A stretch of DNA of 64,000 bases, taken from assembly GCA_933822405.4 (NCBI GenBank), contig CAKOGP040001969.1:1-64000 (forward strand), in the 5' to 3' direction. Origin of the DNA: Cylindrotheca closterium. Its lineage: Eukaryota > Bacillariophyta > Bacillariophyceae > Bacillariales > Bacillariaceae. Below the pieces are notes generated by a model, which ran no database searches, was not told the DNA's origin, and worked only from the letters and a program-made list of their open reading frames with translations. Below, piece by piece: positions 43,489 through 54,967 of the stretch; within the stretch, counting starts at the first letter, position 1; the number at the start of each line of letters is the position of its first letter. A program made the translations under genes and the position numbers.

Positions 43489-46400
43489 CTATGCTGCCCA
43501 GACATAAACAACCATCATGTACAAGTTTGCAACTGCAGTGGTTGCAATCATTACAACGATCCCAGGATAAAAGAAATTCAAAAACGAAATCTCATAACCC
43601 TTGTTGGTCGCAATACCAGCCGTAACAATATTTGCAGAGGCCCCAAGCAGAGTTCCATTACCCCCCAGACAAGCTCCGAAACTCAAAGCCTACAGTAAAG
43701 TGAAAATGGCATGATTAGGCGGAGGGTCCAAACAGAATTTCATACTCTTGTTGGCACACATCTATGGTGACTTACCCAGGCTAGAGTCTTAATCGGCAAA
43801 GTTTCTTGAAGCTCTTCACCCAAGATCTTAATGACTGGAATCATTGTAGCAGTGTACTGTTGGTTTGATAAAGCAAAAATGAATGAGCAAGTTGTGAGAA
43901 ATCATATAAGCAAGGATTGCTGGAAAGCTTTCCTACTACTACTCACCGGGATATTATCAAGGAATGCGGATGTAATTGCGCTGACCCAGAGAATGAGCGT
44001 AATTGCTACTCCCAGCTGGTCCTCTTCTTCCTGTCCTTCGATTAGGTCTGCGAGAGCATTGCCAACCAAACGAAGCAAACCAAGAGCAGCGCACACTTCC
44101 ACCAGGACAAATAGTCCTGCAAAGAAAAGCAGGGTGTCCCATTCGACATGATTGCGCAGCGCTTCTTGAACATCATGTGGATTTGTGAACGTCATAGTGA
44201 TAAAGGCTCCAAGAAGTGCTACCCATGCTGTATCTTTGTGATGCACTGGATGTAGGAAGAAAATTAAGATCACAAAGAAGGAAACAGTGCCAGCAATAAG
44301 AAGTCTTGGCTCATCGTATACTTGATAGGTTCTGTAGAGCTTGTCCTTGTCGAGCTCCGGCATCTTATCGATATTCATATAGTGGCGATATAGATAAAGG
44401 ACAAGCACGAGCGACACAGGGATGCAGAGCAAGAAAATACATGGCATGATGTGGATGATAAAGTCAACAAAACCCTACAATTTCAAAAGGATGCGGTCAG
44501 TACATTATTCGATCCAGTAGTGAAAACATTCGAGTCTTTGTGAATGTGATACTTACAATTTCCTCAAAGGAACTACCAATGATGATATTCGGAGGATCAC
44601 CGATCAAAGTTGCAGTTCCACCAACGTTGCTCAGCAATACTTCACCAATCAAATATGGCCTTGGATCAACATTCAAAATGCTGCACATATCAATAGTGAC
44701 AGGAGCAATTAATAGCATGGTAGTGACGTTATCGAGGAACGCACTGGCCACGGCAGTCAAAAGGCATAAAAGAGTCATCAATCGATTGTAGGATCCCTTG
44801 GATGCCACTAGAATGCGGACCGCTACCCATTCAAAGATTCCAGTATGAGATAGTTCACCGACGATCAACATCATTCCAAATAAAAGCCCGAGGGTGGACC
44901 ATTCCATATGCAACATTACAGTGGTGATGCTTTCACTCTCTCCCTATAACAACAGTAAGAAAGAAACGTGTGTCAGATCCGGATCCGCAGTGGCCACAGT
45001 GTTGAATATTCAACTTACCTCATGGATGATAAAGAAAAAGAGAATTGCAATCAAAGAGCCATAGATGGCAACCAGTGTTCTGTGAATGACCTCCAGCAAG
45101 ATGAATAGGTATACAAATACCATGATGAGTGCTGCAATCAGCTCACTGTGCTTTGCAAGAGAACTGAGTGGGGTGGCATGTAGTTTGTAAGTCAATACCA
45201 CATCCGACTCCGTGTCACTGGTGGCATTCCAACTTGTCACATTGATAATGTGTTCTTCGTGAGGGTTCTCAAAGGTGACTTCCATCTTGCTTGTAAACTG
45301 AAGTGGGATTTCTGGTGACGGAGGCCCCACCATCTCGGTAACCTTGACTTGTCCTGACTCTTTGCCGACAATCTGAACAGCGACATGCATCTCCACATTC
45401 GGATTAGGATCCAATTCCAAAATCAGCTGAATGTATTGACCCTCTTCAAAAGTGTTCTTGCCACGAAAGTAATCGTGTGTTTCCAGGTGACCCGTACAAG
45501 GCGTGGAGCAAGCCAATCCGACAGGACCAAAGGTACTGAAGGCTTCGTCCAAATGCGTGCGCCAGCCAATAACGATTCCAGTAAAGGCAATCATGACACA
45601 GAGAAGGATTCCTGTCCATAGATAATCGCTTCTTGTGGCTCGAATGATTCCATCTTCTTTGATTTCTTCTTCTGCTTCTTCGTCTTCAGGAGTCTCATCG
45701 CCCTCGGGAATTCCTTCGTCACCAAACACCTTAGCACGAGCTTGGTCCAAGTCGGACTGCAAACGAAGCTGGGTTTCCCGAATATCGTGCAAGAGCTTTT
45801 CATTTTCCGTTTCTTGCATTTTGTCTTCGAATTGATCCGTGAGCATGTCCACCTGCACTTTCAGCTCACGGTTGTGGTCGCGTTGCAAGTCAAACATCTT
45901 TCGGAGATGTTCATCCGGAACTGCCGATTGTGCCGGCGCACCACCTCCACCATGGCCATGACCGCCGCCGCCCGAAGGTTTGACTTTGAGGGGCTTGGAG
46001 AAGCGAAGAGGGCGAAAGATTTGGACCTCCTCTTCTTCCACTACGTCTGTAGTAGCAGGTGCTTCGAGCCTTTCATTGTCTTCTTCGACAGTTTCAATCA
46101 ATTTTTCTTCTTCTTCGTCAACATCCTCATCCACATGTCCAAAGAAGTCAGCCTGCTCCGCTCCGTAAAGATCCAGGGAAACTTGTTTTCGTTTCAAAAT
46201 GTTGCCAATCCCAAGGGTTCGCTTTTGAAGGTCACCAAAGCTAAGTTCCTTCTTTCTTCTGGCTGGTGTGGGAGACCCGGCCGGAGATTGGTGGTTGGAA
46301 GATGCCGGTGGATCGAAAAAGGCATTGCCTGCGGCACCACCGATAGGAACCGAAACCACCTTCTTGCGACGCAAAATGGGGCCCATCATGTCTTCGTCCG

Positions 46401-46542
46401 GAGACCGGTACATGGTTTGCCGAATTCTCTGGACTGCCGCATGTTGGACACGAGGATCCAGTGAGGTCTGTTTGCGTCGTCGACGAACTCCTCCCTCAGG
46501 AAGCTCCGGAAGCTTTTCAGAGCCAAAGTTATCTTCTGCCAT
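43489..46542 (-). CDS. OCA2 (P protein)/ArsB-type ion transporter, five exons
   Basis: Exons 45019-46542, 44557-44943, 43947-44474, 43776-43856 and 43489-43689, all joined in phase 0 with GT/AG introns of 73-90 bp, give 906 residues from the ATG at 46542. The first 310 residues are cytosolic, basic then acidic, with a coiled coil. One membrane segment (YLWTGILLCVMIAF) is followed by an exoplasmic loop of about 130 residues, then the transporter: TLGLLFGMMLIVGEL, FLDNVTTMLLIAP, LLSNVGGTATLIGDPPN, EWDTLLFFAGLFVLVE, FLDNIP and GACLGGNGTLLGASANI. The doubled FLDN and GG-T-GDPPN/GGNGTLLGAS motifs mark the two inverted repeats of the ArsB/NhaD/P-protein group. The loop before the first repeat is the P-protein pattern. 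Such proteins move anions or sodium/protons across organelle membranes. The exact ion is unknown. Confidence 0.88.
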
Positions 46543-46887
46543 TGCTGCTGCTTCCAATCAATACTGTAATATCGATGATATTTATTCGGATTACCCGAAT
46601 CTTTTGCAAAAACAGAATTCTTGTTTTTTGTGGTGGACAGAAATGTGGGAGAAGATGTTTCGAGAACTGGAACTTCCGCCAACACTGCACTACCGGTATG
46701 TTACTGAGGCTCTTCAGATTGCAATGCGAACCCGAAATCATGCATTCGTTCGGCTATTTTTCACCTGTTTTAACTGCACATGAGAACTTTTGATTGCGCC
46801 CTTCGTTACCGTTATTTATATTACGAGGATATATATTATTTTTAGGCGGGATAGATCGTGACTGTCCACGATAGCTGAGGACAATAA
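46543..46887. other. 5' flank of the transporter gene
   Basis: No gene seen. The ORFs here are short or share the transporter's upstream DNA. Confidence 0.4.
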
Positions 46888-46970
46888 TTGAGCGTGCGAT
46901 AATGCGCATTATTGATTGATTCAAGATAGGTTGAGTCAATCAATAATGGCCATTATAATTGATTGCTCAA
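46888..46970. repeat. nested palindromes forming an 83-bp imperfect inverted repeat
   Basis: Two perfect 14-bp palindromes, ATAATGCGCATTAT (46899-46912) and ATAATGGCCATTAT (46943-46956), flank arms ATTGATTGA (46911-46919) and TCAATCAAT (46936-46944). Outer ends are TTGAGC (46888-46893) and GCTCAA (46965-46970). The whole can fold as a long hairpin or cruciform. It could be a small MITE-like element or a regulatory site about 350 bp upstream of the transporter ATG. Confidence 0.7.
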
Positions 46971-49050
46971 CACGTCATTTACTTAATGGCTAAAACGGAT
47001 GGATCATCATGGTTGCTATCTCCAGATTCAAATTTGGGGAAAACCCCACAAGCATTTTTCAAATTTCGCGTCTTATTGTTTTCCAACATGTTCAATGTCG
47101 TATCTATGCATGTAAAAATTGTAGTCGTTGCAGCAGACCTCCGCCTCACAAAGGAAAACTAACTCTTGATCGTAACAATCATGAGTCTAATGAGGTTATC
47201 GCTTGGCAAAATCAGGCCGTCAGTGTTCTAAGGTAGATACAAAAAGGAGAACACAAAAAAGCATAGTCCTACGATAAAAAATCGAAGAGTGTTGAGCAAT
47301 AGTGTTGTAATACTGTTCATAGGTATCTTCGTTGCTCTCGTGAAATTATTTAGCTCCAAATGATGAAGTCTATGACAGACTTCATGTGCCATGTGGTTTT
47401 CCGTCCAAAGAAAATGGTTTGCGAAAGTGACGCTTCAACCATGAGGAATATTAGAACGGCATAATAGAAAGACATGTTGGCCCCTCTTACGTCTTGGACA
47501 AAGCATCTATTCTTGAGATAGCCATAGGCAGTATCTGTTCTCATGCGATGAATACTTACGAAGCAATAATCAACATTTTCAGAAAACAAGATCGTGCCCG
47601 ATCAACAAGCGACAAGCCTGTCTTGGTCTCAAATTTGGCAAAGAAACGGTGAGAACTTGATGAATCTCGTCAACGCTTGGAAGAACGTAATAGCCAAACA
47701 TAAGTGTGAAGGAAAAATGGATACTCACTTCACCTTTTTCAAAGCACACGACAAAGACAAGGTCATCGTCGAGGATAAGGTGAAGAAAAATTGGAGTGCA
47801 ACATGCTCAAGATTATTGGCATTTCCAACAATTAGGTAAATATATATATGACGCGAATTGTTTGTACACGTCGCACAAAGATCTCTTTTATTTATAGGCC
47901 CTAGACTTTTTCACGGTGAAACTATTTCTTGATCTCGCGGTGAAACATTTTTGTCTGGGGTTTCGTGATTTCATACAAATTGCACAAGACAACCAGCATC
48001 CTTTGCCTTCCAAGTCTATCAACGGCCAGGACGAATCGGCAATCAACCATCTAGTCACAAGCACACAAGGGAATGTACGATGTATCGATTATGACTGATT
48101 TGGTCATTAGGATTGTGATCGTTTTCCAATCCCTGGAGGGACAGCTGAAGAATGGGTGAGAAGAAGTTTGGATCAAAGTGGAGGAGCAAGAACTCGACGT
48201 AATGTTTTCAAGCCAGAGCAGCGTATACAGCACGGTGCAGAAGGAGATCGATGGAAGGAATGTTCTGGGCAATGTCTGTCGTGAGTGGGACGAGGCCTAT
48301 ATCAACGATTGTGGAAACATCAACGACTATGGAAAGCACCGTCTTCAAGTCAAGGGTTTCATCCCAATAATGCAAATCGCGGAAGGAGATCCAATTGAAC
48401 GGCAAAAATGGTTACATGCCCTATTAGCACATATTTTTATCTATTAAAATCTACGTTTTCAGCCAATTTCATTATCGATATGGTAGCCGAATCTGCACTC
48501 TTGTGCCATTGTCGTTTGTTTTCGTGAAAGTCTTTGTTTCAAAAGGACGAGTGCATTTTCGCAATCCCCTTTTTATTTATTTGGAATGCCCCTCCTTGTC
48601 TATCTGCTCTTTACATGCGTAAGTACTGGTCCCTACCAGGATGTGCCGTTATTGATGGCTCAACATGACGGATACAGTAGATGTAGACAGATTGCGCACA
48701 AGCAGCGCCGTAGGCGCCGTGGAAATGTACGGACCCCCAGACATTCCTGGATATACACGAGACTTATATATCTTCTCGAAGACGTGACCTACAATATCGT
48801 GTGGATATACACCATTACGCCGGTACGGTACGTTGGATTGCGGTCCCGAAATTGACTCCAACCAATCCAGCTGCGACTACCGGCCGGTACATGCCCATCA
48901 ATGTCACCTTTTGGAATGTATTGTAAGGATGAGGCACCGCTGATGATGCTAATTTGTGCCAAGCGCAACACAAGCGCAAATAGCACACAACATTCTATTA
49001 TCGAGTAATGCAAATGCTTTTGGTCTGTTGAATGTGCGCAAGAACATGAA
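46971..49050. other. gene-poor region, possible gene remnants
   Basis: About 2.1 kb with only fragmentary rightward ORFs (47594-47839, 47916-48098, 48178-48447, 48586-48855). Three of the four begin with GTG, none shows a known domain, and no splice plan joins them convincingly. The segment 48834-48970 resembles the DNA just after the DYRK stop codon. It may be a decayed gene. Confidence 0.4.
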
Positions 49051-51908
49051 CTAGGTCTTGAATTTGATCAAATACTCTAAGAGTTGGAATCAAGAAAAGT
49101 GAACAGTGAGAATTGGCGGCCAATTTGTTGCGACACCGATAATGTCAGGAACAATAGTTGCTTACCAGGATAGGCTTGCGAATCATGATAGGTAACATAG
49201 ATAGAGGGATTGGCCATGGAATCGCCACTCAAAAGGCCAATGGTAGAATCGTACAACGTATGGGTCTTGGCATCACGAAGGTCTGGAGTCAATGCATTCG
49301 AAACTCCAGGACAGTACTCTCCAACTGCGACTCGACAAGCCATTACATACTGGTATCCTTTGGGATCTTTGACCGCATAGGTTGGACTGGCCGAATAAGA
49401 TGTATCAGGTGCGAAATAAACTCCCTTGCCGTACACTGTCGCATTCTTCCCGCAGAAACTACGATTGAATCCTTGCTGAAGAATCTTACCCATCACTTCC
49501 ACGTTGGTACCATGCCACAGCCAGCATCGTTCCAGCCGTTTGCGTTGGAGACTGGTATCGGCAGCGGGATCGTCACCAAGTTCCCGAGACAGGATCGTTT
49601 GGCGCTTGACCACAAAACTCTGCCACATGGCCAGATTCTCGATTCGCTGAATGCTGGAAATCTTGGCGCTGCGGCCGAGGGAGGACTTGAAAGCCCTTTC
49701 TATTTTCTGGTACTCTGAATCTTCTTTCTTTAGCTCTTGAACTTGGACCACGGAAGGATCGGCAACGTCGTTCCAGTGAGATGGAGCATTCAGAGCATCA
49801 GTGTCACCCACATTCCGCTTTAAAGCCTGAAGATCCTCTGTAGTTGGAACACGAGTGGCCACCATTTGGAACCAGCCCGTGTCAGCAAAAATGTTTGCAT
49901 CATCTTCATCACTGCTGACGGTAGCAGTGTCACTTGTCATTCCAGATACGATAGACCTAGCAACATTTTCGTCATGATGGTACAACTTAGTTCCAAAAGC
50001 CCAATCAGTATCCTTCTTCTGCTTTGAAATCTGGATCACATCTCCGGGGACCAGCACCATTTGCGGCTCATTCTTGATATCGTCCGGTAGCTCTTCGCCA
50101 AACTTGACATTATCGGTTGCGATATCATATAGTTCGGAAGCGGGGAGGAAGGCAAGTGGATCATTCGATCCACCCGTTGAAGAATTTGAAGTATCTACCA
50201 AACGTTGTACCTCGCGAGTAAATCCAGTTTGTTGTTTTGTCTGTGTCATTGAGCTGAAATCCACCAAATAGCCAGACAGTGGCGATACGCTGCCTTTCCA
50301 ACCTTGTTGTTGAAAGGCAGCTTCAAGAACTGCGTTGGCTTCATCCGAATACTTGATCCAGCAGTCCTTTACATCACCGACGACTTGATCTGGATGGTGC
50401 CGATCCATGGCAAAGCTAGTTTCCTTCCAGCACCACTGGACAGTGATAGACTTGGTGTCACGTTTGATTCCTTCTTTTGGCCGATCGCCAATCGACGGGA
50501 GATACACCGCGTTGGCAGTTCTCATACCAACAACAGAATCTCGAAAGGTTTCCAGCTCTTGCTTGATCATTCGCTTTGATCTACGACTCCTCCAATACTT
50601 GACCGCGACGGCAATGAGAAGGATAATCACAACAACTAGCACGGCAATGATCCATACCGGAAGTTTCGGAGGAGGGACGGGATAGGAATCCGATGGGACA
50701 GTAGTCAGCGAGCAACCAAGGGTTGCCCAGCACATTCGAGACAAATCAGCAGTTGCTGCTCCTTCCACGGTCCCAGATTCTCCTACATTTAACCACTCAA
50801 GGTTCCCTCTCTCGTTTCGACGTAGGTGGAGGATCGAGTACAAGGGGTCTTTTCGATCACCCACCTTGGTGAATTGGACACGGCCCGAAGCGCCCTCCAT
50901 GTCGGTTGCCAAGAGTCGCTGGCGGATTTCATCGCCATTACGACGGTCGCTCAAAGGAACTTGATAAATCGCTCGCACAAGAGACGTGACAGCATCGATC
51001 ATTTCGGCTGCAAAGGATGGCATCTGTTCGAGGGATCCGGCTCCATTAAACCTTGCCCAATTGTTGAATTCATTCAGATATCCTTCTGCATTCGGATGTT
51101 GAATTGGACCGACTCCTATATATCCCGGTTGGTCTCGTTTTACAAAAGAGTCTAACTTGACATCGCGTGGTCCCGCCCAAGAGGATGTGCCGACCCAAAC
51201 TGTATCTGGCTGAAAGCCAGTCTCTTCGGCACGTTTCAAAAGGGGATAGGCATGTTGGTTTTGAGCAACCAGAAGTATGATTCTGGAGTTATTGGCTGGG
51301 TCGTCGGTTGGCACCCCTCGCAGTGCAGTATCCAAGGAATCAATATCCAGTGTTCCATCGGCACCCAATCGAATCACATTGGAATATGTGACCTCGCCAC
51401 TAATGTCGTTTCCTTCCCAAAGCCTTCGAAACTCGCTGACATAATCCTTGGCATAGATCGTATCTGTAGACAAAATAGAGACACGCTTCCAACCAAACCA
51501 CTTGAGAGTCTCCACTACAGCCCCGACTTCGCCTCGACTGTCATCTGGAGCGACTAGGCGAGTAAAGTAGGGAAATTCTTCCGCATCACTCAGAATAGAA
51601 GAAGTCGCACTGGGAGACACCATGTTCACCTTCTCTAGACCTGCAATTCGTGCCAAAGACACGGACGCACCAGAGCATCGAGCTCCAACAATCCCATGTA
51701 CGGGAACATCGAAATTTTCGGTGCGTAGCTTCCAGTAGGCTCGTACGGCTGTGGTTTCGTCACATGCAGCGTCCACTACGGTGCTGTTCAAGTTTTGGTA
51801 AGCAGCGTTCTGGTTCTTGATCCTGGTGACCGCAAAATTGAAGATGTCTTCTCCCCAGGAGAACGACGAAGTATCAAAGATACCCGCAATCGATACAGCC
51901 GTAGACAT
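49051..51908 (-). CDS. putative receptor ADP-ribosyltransferase: Venus-flytrap, TM, WWE, SH3-like, PARP
   Basis: Exon 49166-51908 plus a 26-nt terminal exon 49051-49076 (89-bp intron, GTAAGC/CTTAG) give 922 residues from the ATG at 51908. Residues about 5-380 match the ANF-receptor ligand-binding fold (GIFDTSSFSWG, NMVSPSATSS, FPYFTRLVAPDD, LKWFGWKRVSIL). A single membrane helix spans 418-437, followed by SRRSKR. A WWE domain lies at about 487-570 (QWCWKE, WIKY), an SH3-like segment at 620-685 (PGDVIQISKQ, DTGWFQM), and a PARP catalytic domain at 720-922: H799 in WHGTN, Y831 in GKGVYFA, I903 where polymerases have Glu, and QAYPEYLI completed by the last exon. An H-Y-I triad predicts mono-ADP-ribosylation. 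The frame is open for 61 codons upstream without an ATG, and no signal peptide is seen, so the 5' end is uncertain. Confidence 0.82.
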
Positions 51909-52409
51909 TGTGTTTCTGGAACAATGCGGGTTTCCAAGTTCTATTTCTGTGATGTCGTGTTTGTGAGACGATGAATCAAATAGTATTTTCTGAATCAATC
52001 TACAGTACTGGCAGTCTACTTTTTGTTTTCTGGACCTCTCGGAGACGTCTTGGAAGGCCACGGTGGATGCGGCTGTAGCTGTGCGGGACACGGAGTCAAG
52101 AAGAATACGAGGTGCACCTTATTCGCCTGTAATGAAATAAGATTTCTCCTTTCAAATCCTGACGGCAGGTGTCATCTTCCTGTTTGAAACCAGTACGCAG
52201 CCAAAAGCTTGGTTCCGAAGGGAACCAACACAGGGGCGTTTCTGACAAACATACAACCGATTAGCTCGACTAGATGAAAGCGTACATGATTTTTTTCAAA
52301 CTATGATACAGTGAATCTACCATAGATAGCCACGCAGCGTGTTCTATATTTTACTTAATTAAATGTATTATATTCTGGATTGATCATATCTTCAGCTGTA
52401 AGCCGCCGT
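51909..52409. other. convergent/upstream spacer
   Basis: The 51909-52091 part is open in frame with the receptor gene but opens with GTG; an acceptor-like TTTCATTACAG precedes it near 52130. It may be 5' leader or contain an unrecognised upstream exon bearing the signal peptide. The rest (52092-52409) shows no gene. Confidence 0.4.
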
Positions 52410-52850
52410 CTAGTTCTTCATTGTCAAGAAATCCAGGTCTTCAGGGTTCTTGAGCTTCCAAGTTCGGCGACGAGACGACGGCGTGCCATCCTCGCCACTG
52501 ACAGGAGTGCTGCCAAGCCAATCTTGGTTTCGGAGGCTGCGGTCCACACAACCTGGACTTTTCTCCTGAAGTGTCTTCATATTATGCTCGCCATGATATT
52601 TGCTCGATCGCTTTGTTCTAGAGCGGATGGGAGACAATCTTGGACTCGTCTCCGTCATCATCATTTGTGCTAGGAGGTCACTAGAACCACTAGTGGTGAT
52701 GCTGCGAGTGGAGGATGAAATCCACGAGGCACCGTCGTCATAGTGTTCGGAATGCGTACTCTCATCAACAGCACTGTATCTTTTGTTGAAGTCTCGGACC
52801 TTGCGGTAGTGAGCAAGTGCTTCTTTGTTGTTGCTGGGAACTTGGGACAT
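52410..52850 (-). CDS. small hypothetical protein, Ser/Arg-rich
   Basis: 146 residues from the ATG at 52850. Not recognised. A short helical start (NKEALAHYRKVRDFNKRYSA) is followed by a Ser/Thr-rich region with SPRLSPIRSRTKRSS and a C-terminal TPSSRRRTWKLKNPEDLDF. There is no membrane segment. The clustered Ser-Pro and Arg-x-x-Ser sites suggest a phosphorylated regulatory protein, which is inference. Confidence 0.5.
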   Translation of the reverse strand: MSQVPSNNKEALAHYRKVRDFNKRYSAVDESTHSEHYDDGASWISSSTRSITTSGSSDLLAQMMMTETSPRLSPIRSRTKRSSKYHGEHNMKTLQEKSPGCVDRSLRNQDWLGSTPVSGEDGTPSSRRRTWKLKNPEDLDFLTMKN

Positions 52851-53366
52851 TTTGTTCTTAGTAGTAGTACTTGCTGGTTTTGGTTTGGAAGTTGTTGCTG
52901 CTTCTAATTTGTTTGCGTTGGGATTTTGTGAGAAGAGATTTCTTTCATCTCATGATGAGGAGATGATGTGTGTGATTGAATGGATCAATCATGGTAGGTG
53001 ATTTGATTTGACGAAATGTGAACCGGTTGAGCGTCAAGTTGATAACGTCGTCAGTGTAAACTGTGAATCATTACATCCTATCGCGGTAGCCCCTAAGTAA
53101 ACAAATACTGCGTGGACGGTGGAAAGACGATTCGGTGCCTTTTTCACATACTGTATGATATATACGGTATGAATGGGACTCAAATGAGCGAACAAATATT
53201 CAATATACTCAATTTTACCAAAAAATCTGTGTGGTCTTGTCACAAGACTCTTGTGTGTCCATCAAGCCTGCATGCCGAAAAATTCAACCCATCCAAATCT
53301 TTTCAGCAACCTCTCACAATTCGCAAAAACAGATTTCCTGTACAATCCATACTTTACAAAATCAAA
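52851..53366. other. intergenic, about 0.5 kb
   Basis: 5' flanks of two divergent small genes. No gene seen; the frame open upstream of 53367 starts with GTG and does not match the family. Confidence 0.5.
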
Positions 53367-53750
53367 ATGGAAATTTCAAACCTTTCTTTGAGCGAACAAG
53401 AGAATGGGCTTGCATGCATTTGGATCTACTGCATGGGAGACGACGAAGAAGATGTGGCCATGTGGGACGAAGCATCTATATCCTCGCCATCCTTCACGAC
53501 AGAAGACGAGGAATGCAGCTCCCCAGCTCGAAGGTCCGCCTCCATCTACAACGAACAGCAAGTCGAAACTCATGTCAAGTCCTCTGTCTCTGCTGCCATG
53601 GAGCGAGCTCGCCAAAGGCACTCCCTTAATCTGGAACGAAAAGGCAGCCCTCGAAGCAGTCCACGAAGCAGCCCACAAAGCTTGAAGGACCGCAAAAGAG
53701 TGAGGCTATCCATGGTCACAGCATTGTCAAAACCGAACTTGGATCTATAA
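53367..53750 (+). CDS. small tandem family (GLxCxWxY...RARQRHS), copy 1
   Basis: 127 residues from the ATG at 53367 (MEISNLSLSEQENGLACIWIY). Family not recognised. Shared with copy 2: a start box GLxCxWxYxxGD, an acidic middle with Trp and SSPSF, then the helix ASIYNEQQVETHVKSSVSAA-MERARQRHS and a basic Ser-Pro-Arg tail. A short, probably disordered, charged protein without signal peptide or membrane segment. The three copies run in the same direction 0.5-0.7 kb apart, suggesting local duplication. Confidence 0.65.
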   Translation: MEISNLSLSEQENGLACIWIYCMGDDEEDVAMWDEASISSPSFTTEDEECSSPARRSASIYNEQQVETHVKSSVSAAMERARQRHSLNLERKGSPRSSPRSSPQSLKDRKRVRLSMVTALSKPNLDL

Positions 53751-54508
53751 AAACTCACACCAACACGGTCGTGATCATGATGGGGAGTCCTTTGGTTTCA
53801 CAACGACATATTGATGTAAATACCGATGTGGAACAAGAAGACAAACCACCAGTATGAATCGGCAACAGATGCCGAAACTACATACCGGAATGATTTATTC
53901 ACGAATACAGCACAGTCAAATGACAGTGCGTAGATAACGAAATAAATATATGCATTGGTTAAAAGAATTGCTTTTCAATGTATACACTTTGGACTTCAAC
54001 AAATTCGTTGGATCATTCATTCAGCCTACCGGGGTACCGGTATGATGATCGTTGCAACAAGAGTATAGGTTGCAACAGGATTAATTCATGAATCTGGTCC
54101 CATGGCATGCAGTTTTAGTTTGCCGGGTACGTACCGGTACATGAAGTTCGTCGTTTTTCTGGTGTGAGCGCGACTATTTACACAAGTAAAAGATCCTTTA
54201 ATTCGCAAATTGCGTCTATGAGGACTTCTTGTCGGACATTCGCCAAACGATAATCCCTCTAAATCCAATTCTAGCAATGAAAGCGCATCTAATGTCATTT
54301 CTCCGCAAACAGATGATTGACGTTGCGGCCTTACGGGCCCATGCGTGAAAAGGACATGTGAAATACACAAGACTACACACTAAACATCTATTACAACGTT
54401 CGAATCTTTGATCTGTCGAACTCACAATTTCCACATCCAAAAAGGAAACAGATCATCAATTGAGATCATCTCAAAGCACTTTTCTCAATAACCCAAGGAA
54501 ACACAAAC
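53751..54508. other. intergenic, about 0.76 kb
   Basis: 3' flank of copy 1 and 5' flank of copy 2. It contains GGTACC-type elements at 54027-54042 and 54124-54141. No gene seen. Confidence 0.5.
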
Positions 54509-54967
54509 ATGAGTTGGAGTGCATTCAATCAATACATCAGTGAAGAAGAAAAAGGATTAAAATGCGTTTGGACCTACAACAGTGGAGACCTATCTGAGTC
54601 TGAGGCCGCTGAAGAGGCTGAGGAGGAAGAACTGTGGAACTCTTCTAGATCCTCATTTGCAGAAGAAAGAAGAGAACAAGAGGAAATAAAGAATAGACCG
54701 GTAGAAAGCGAGAAGCGTGTTATCCCCAAACGAGGACTCGCCTCTTTCTACAGCGAACGCGATGTTGAGATTGCTGTCAACTCTGCCGTCTCATCAGCTC
54801 TTCAACGTGCTCGTCAAAGACATTCAGATGGTCAACAAGCAGAAAGCCCAGGAACCCGCCGTCGTTTTGTCAGGTCGAGCGTACCGTCCTTACCACAGCG
54901 TCATTTTGACATTCCCTCATCCTCATCCTCATCCAACGCAAGGACGCTCAATCAGGACTCGTGCTGA
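54509..54967 (+). CDS. small tandem family, copy 2
   Basis: 152 residues (MSWSAFNQYISEEEKGLKC). It carries the whole family pattern: EKGLKCVWTYNSGD, a long Glu-rich segment, LASFYSERDVEIAVNSAV, LQRARQRHSDGQQAESPGT, RRRFVRSSVPSLPQRHFDI and a Ser run. It is longer than copy 1 through the Glu-rich part and the C-terminal box, which copy 3 also has. Function unknown. Confidence 0.68.
   Translation: MSWSAFNQYISEEEKGLKCVWTYNSGDLSESEAAEEAEEEELWNSSRSSFAEERREQEEIKNRPVESEKRVIPKRGLASFYSERDVEIAVNSAVSSALQRARQRHSDGQQAESPGTRRRFVRSSVPSLPQRHFDIPSSSSSSNARTLNQDSC

Noticed and set aside
47594..48447. A rightward multi-exon gene from three ORF fragments
   Set aside because: Two of the fragments clearly start with GTG, no acceptor/donor set keeps one frame, and no domain appears.
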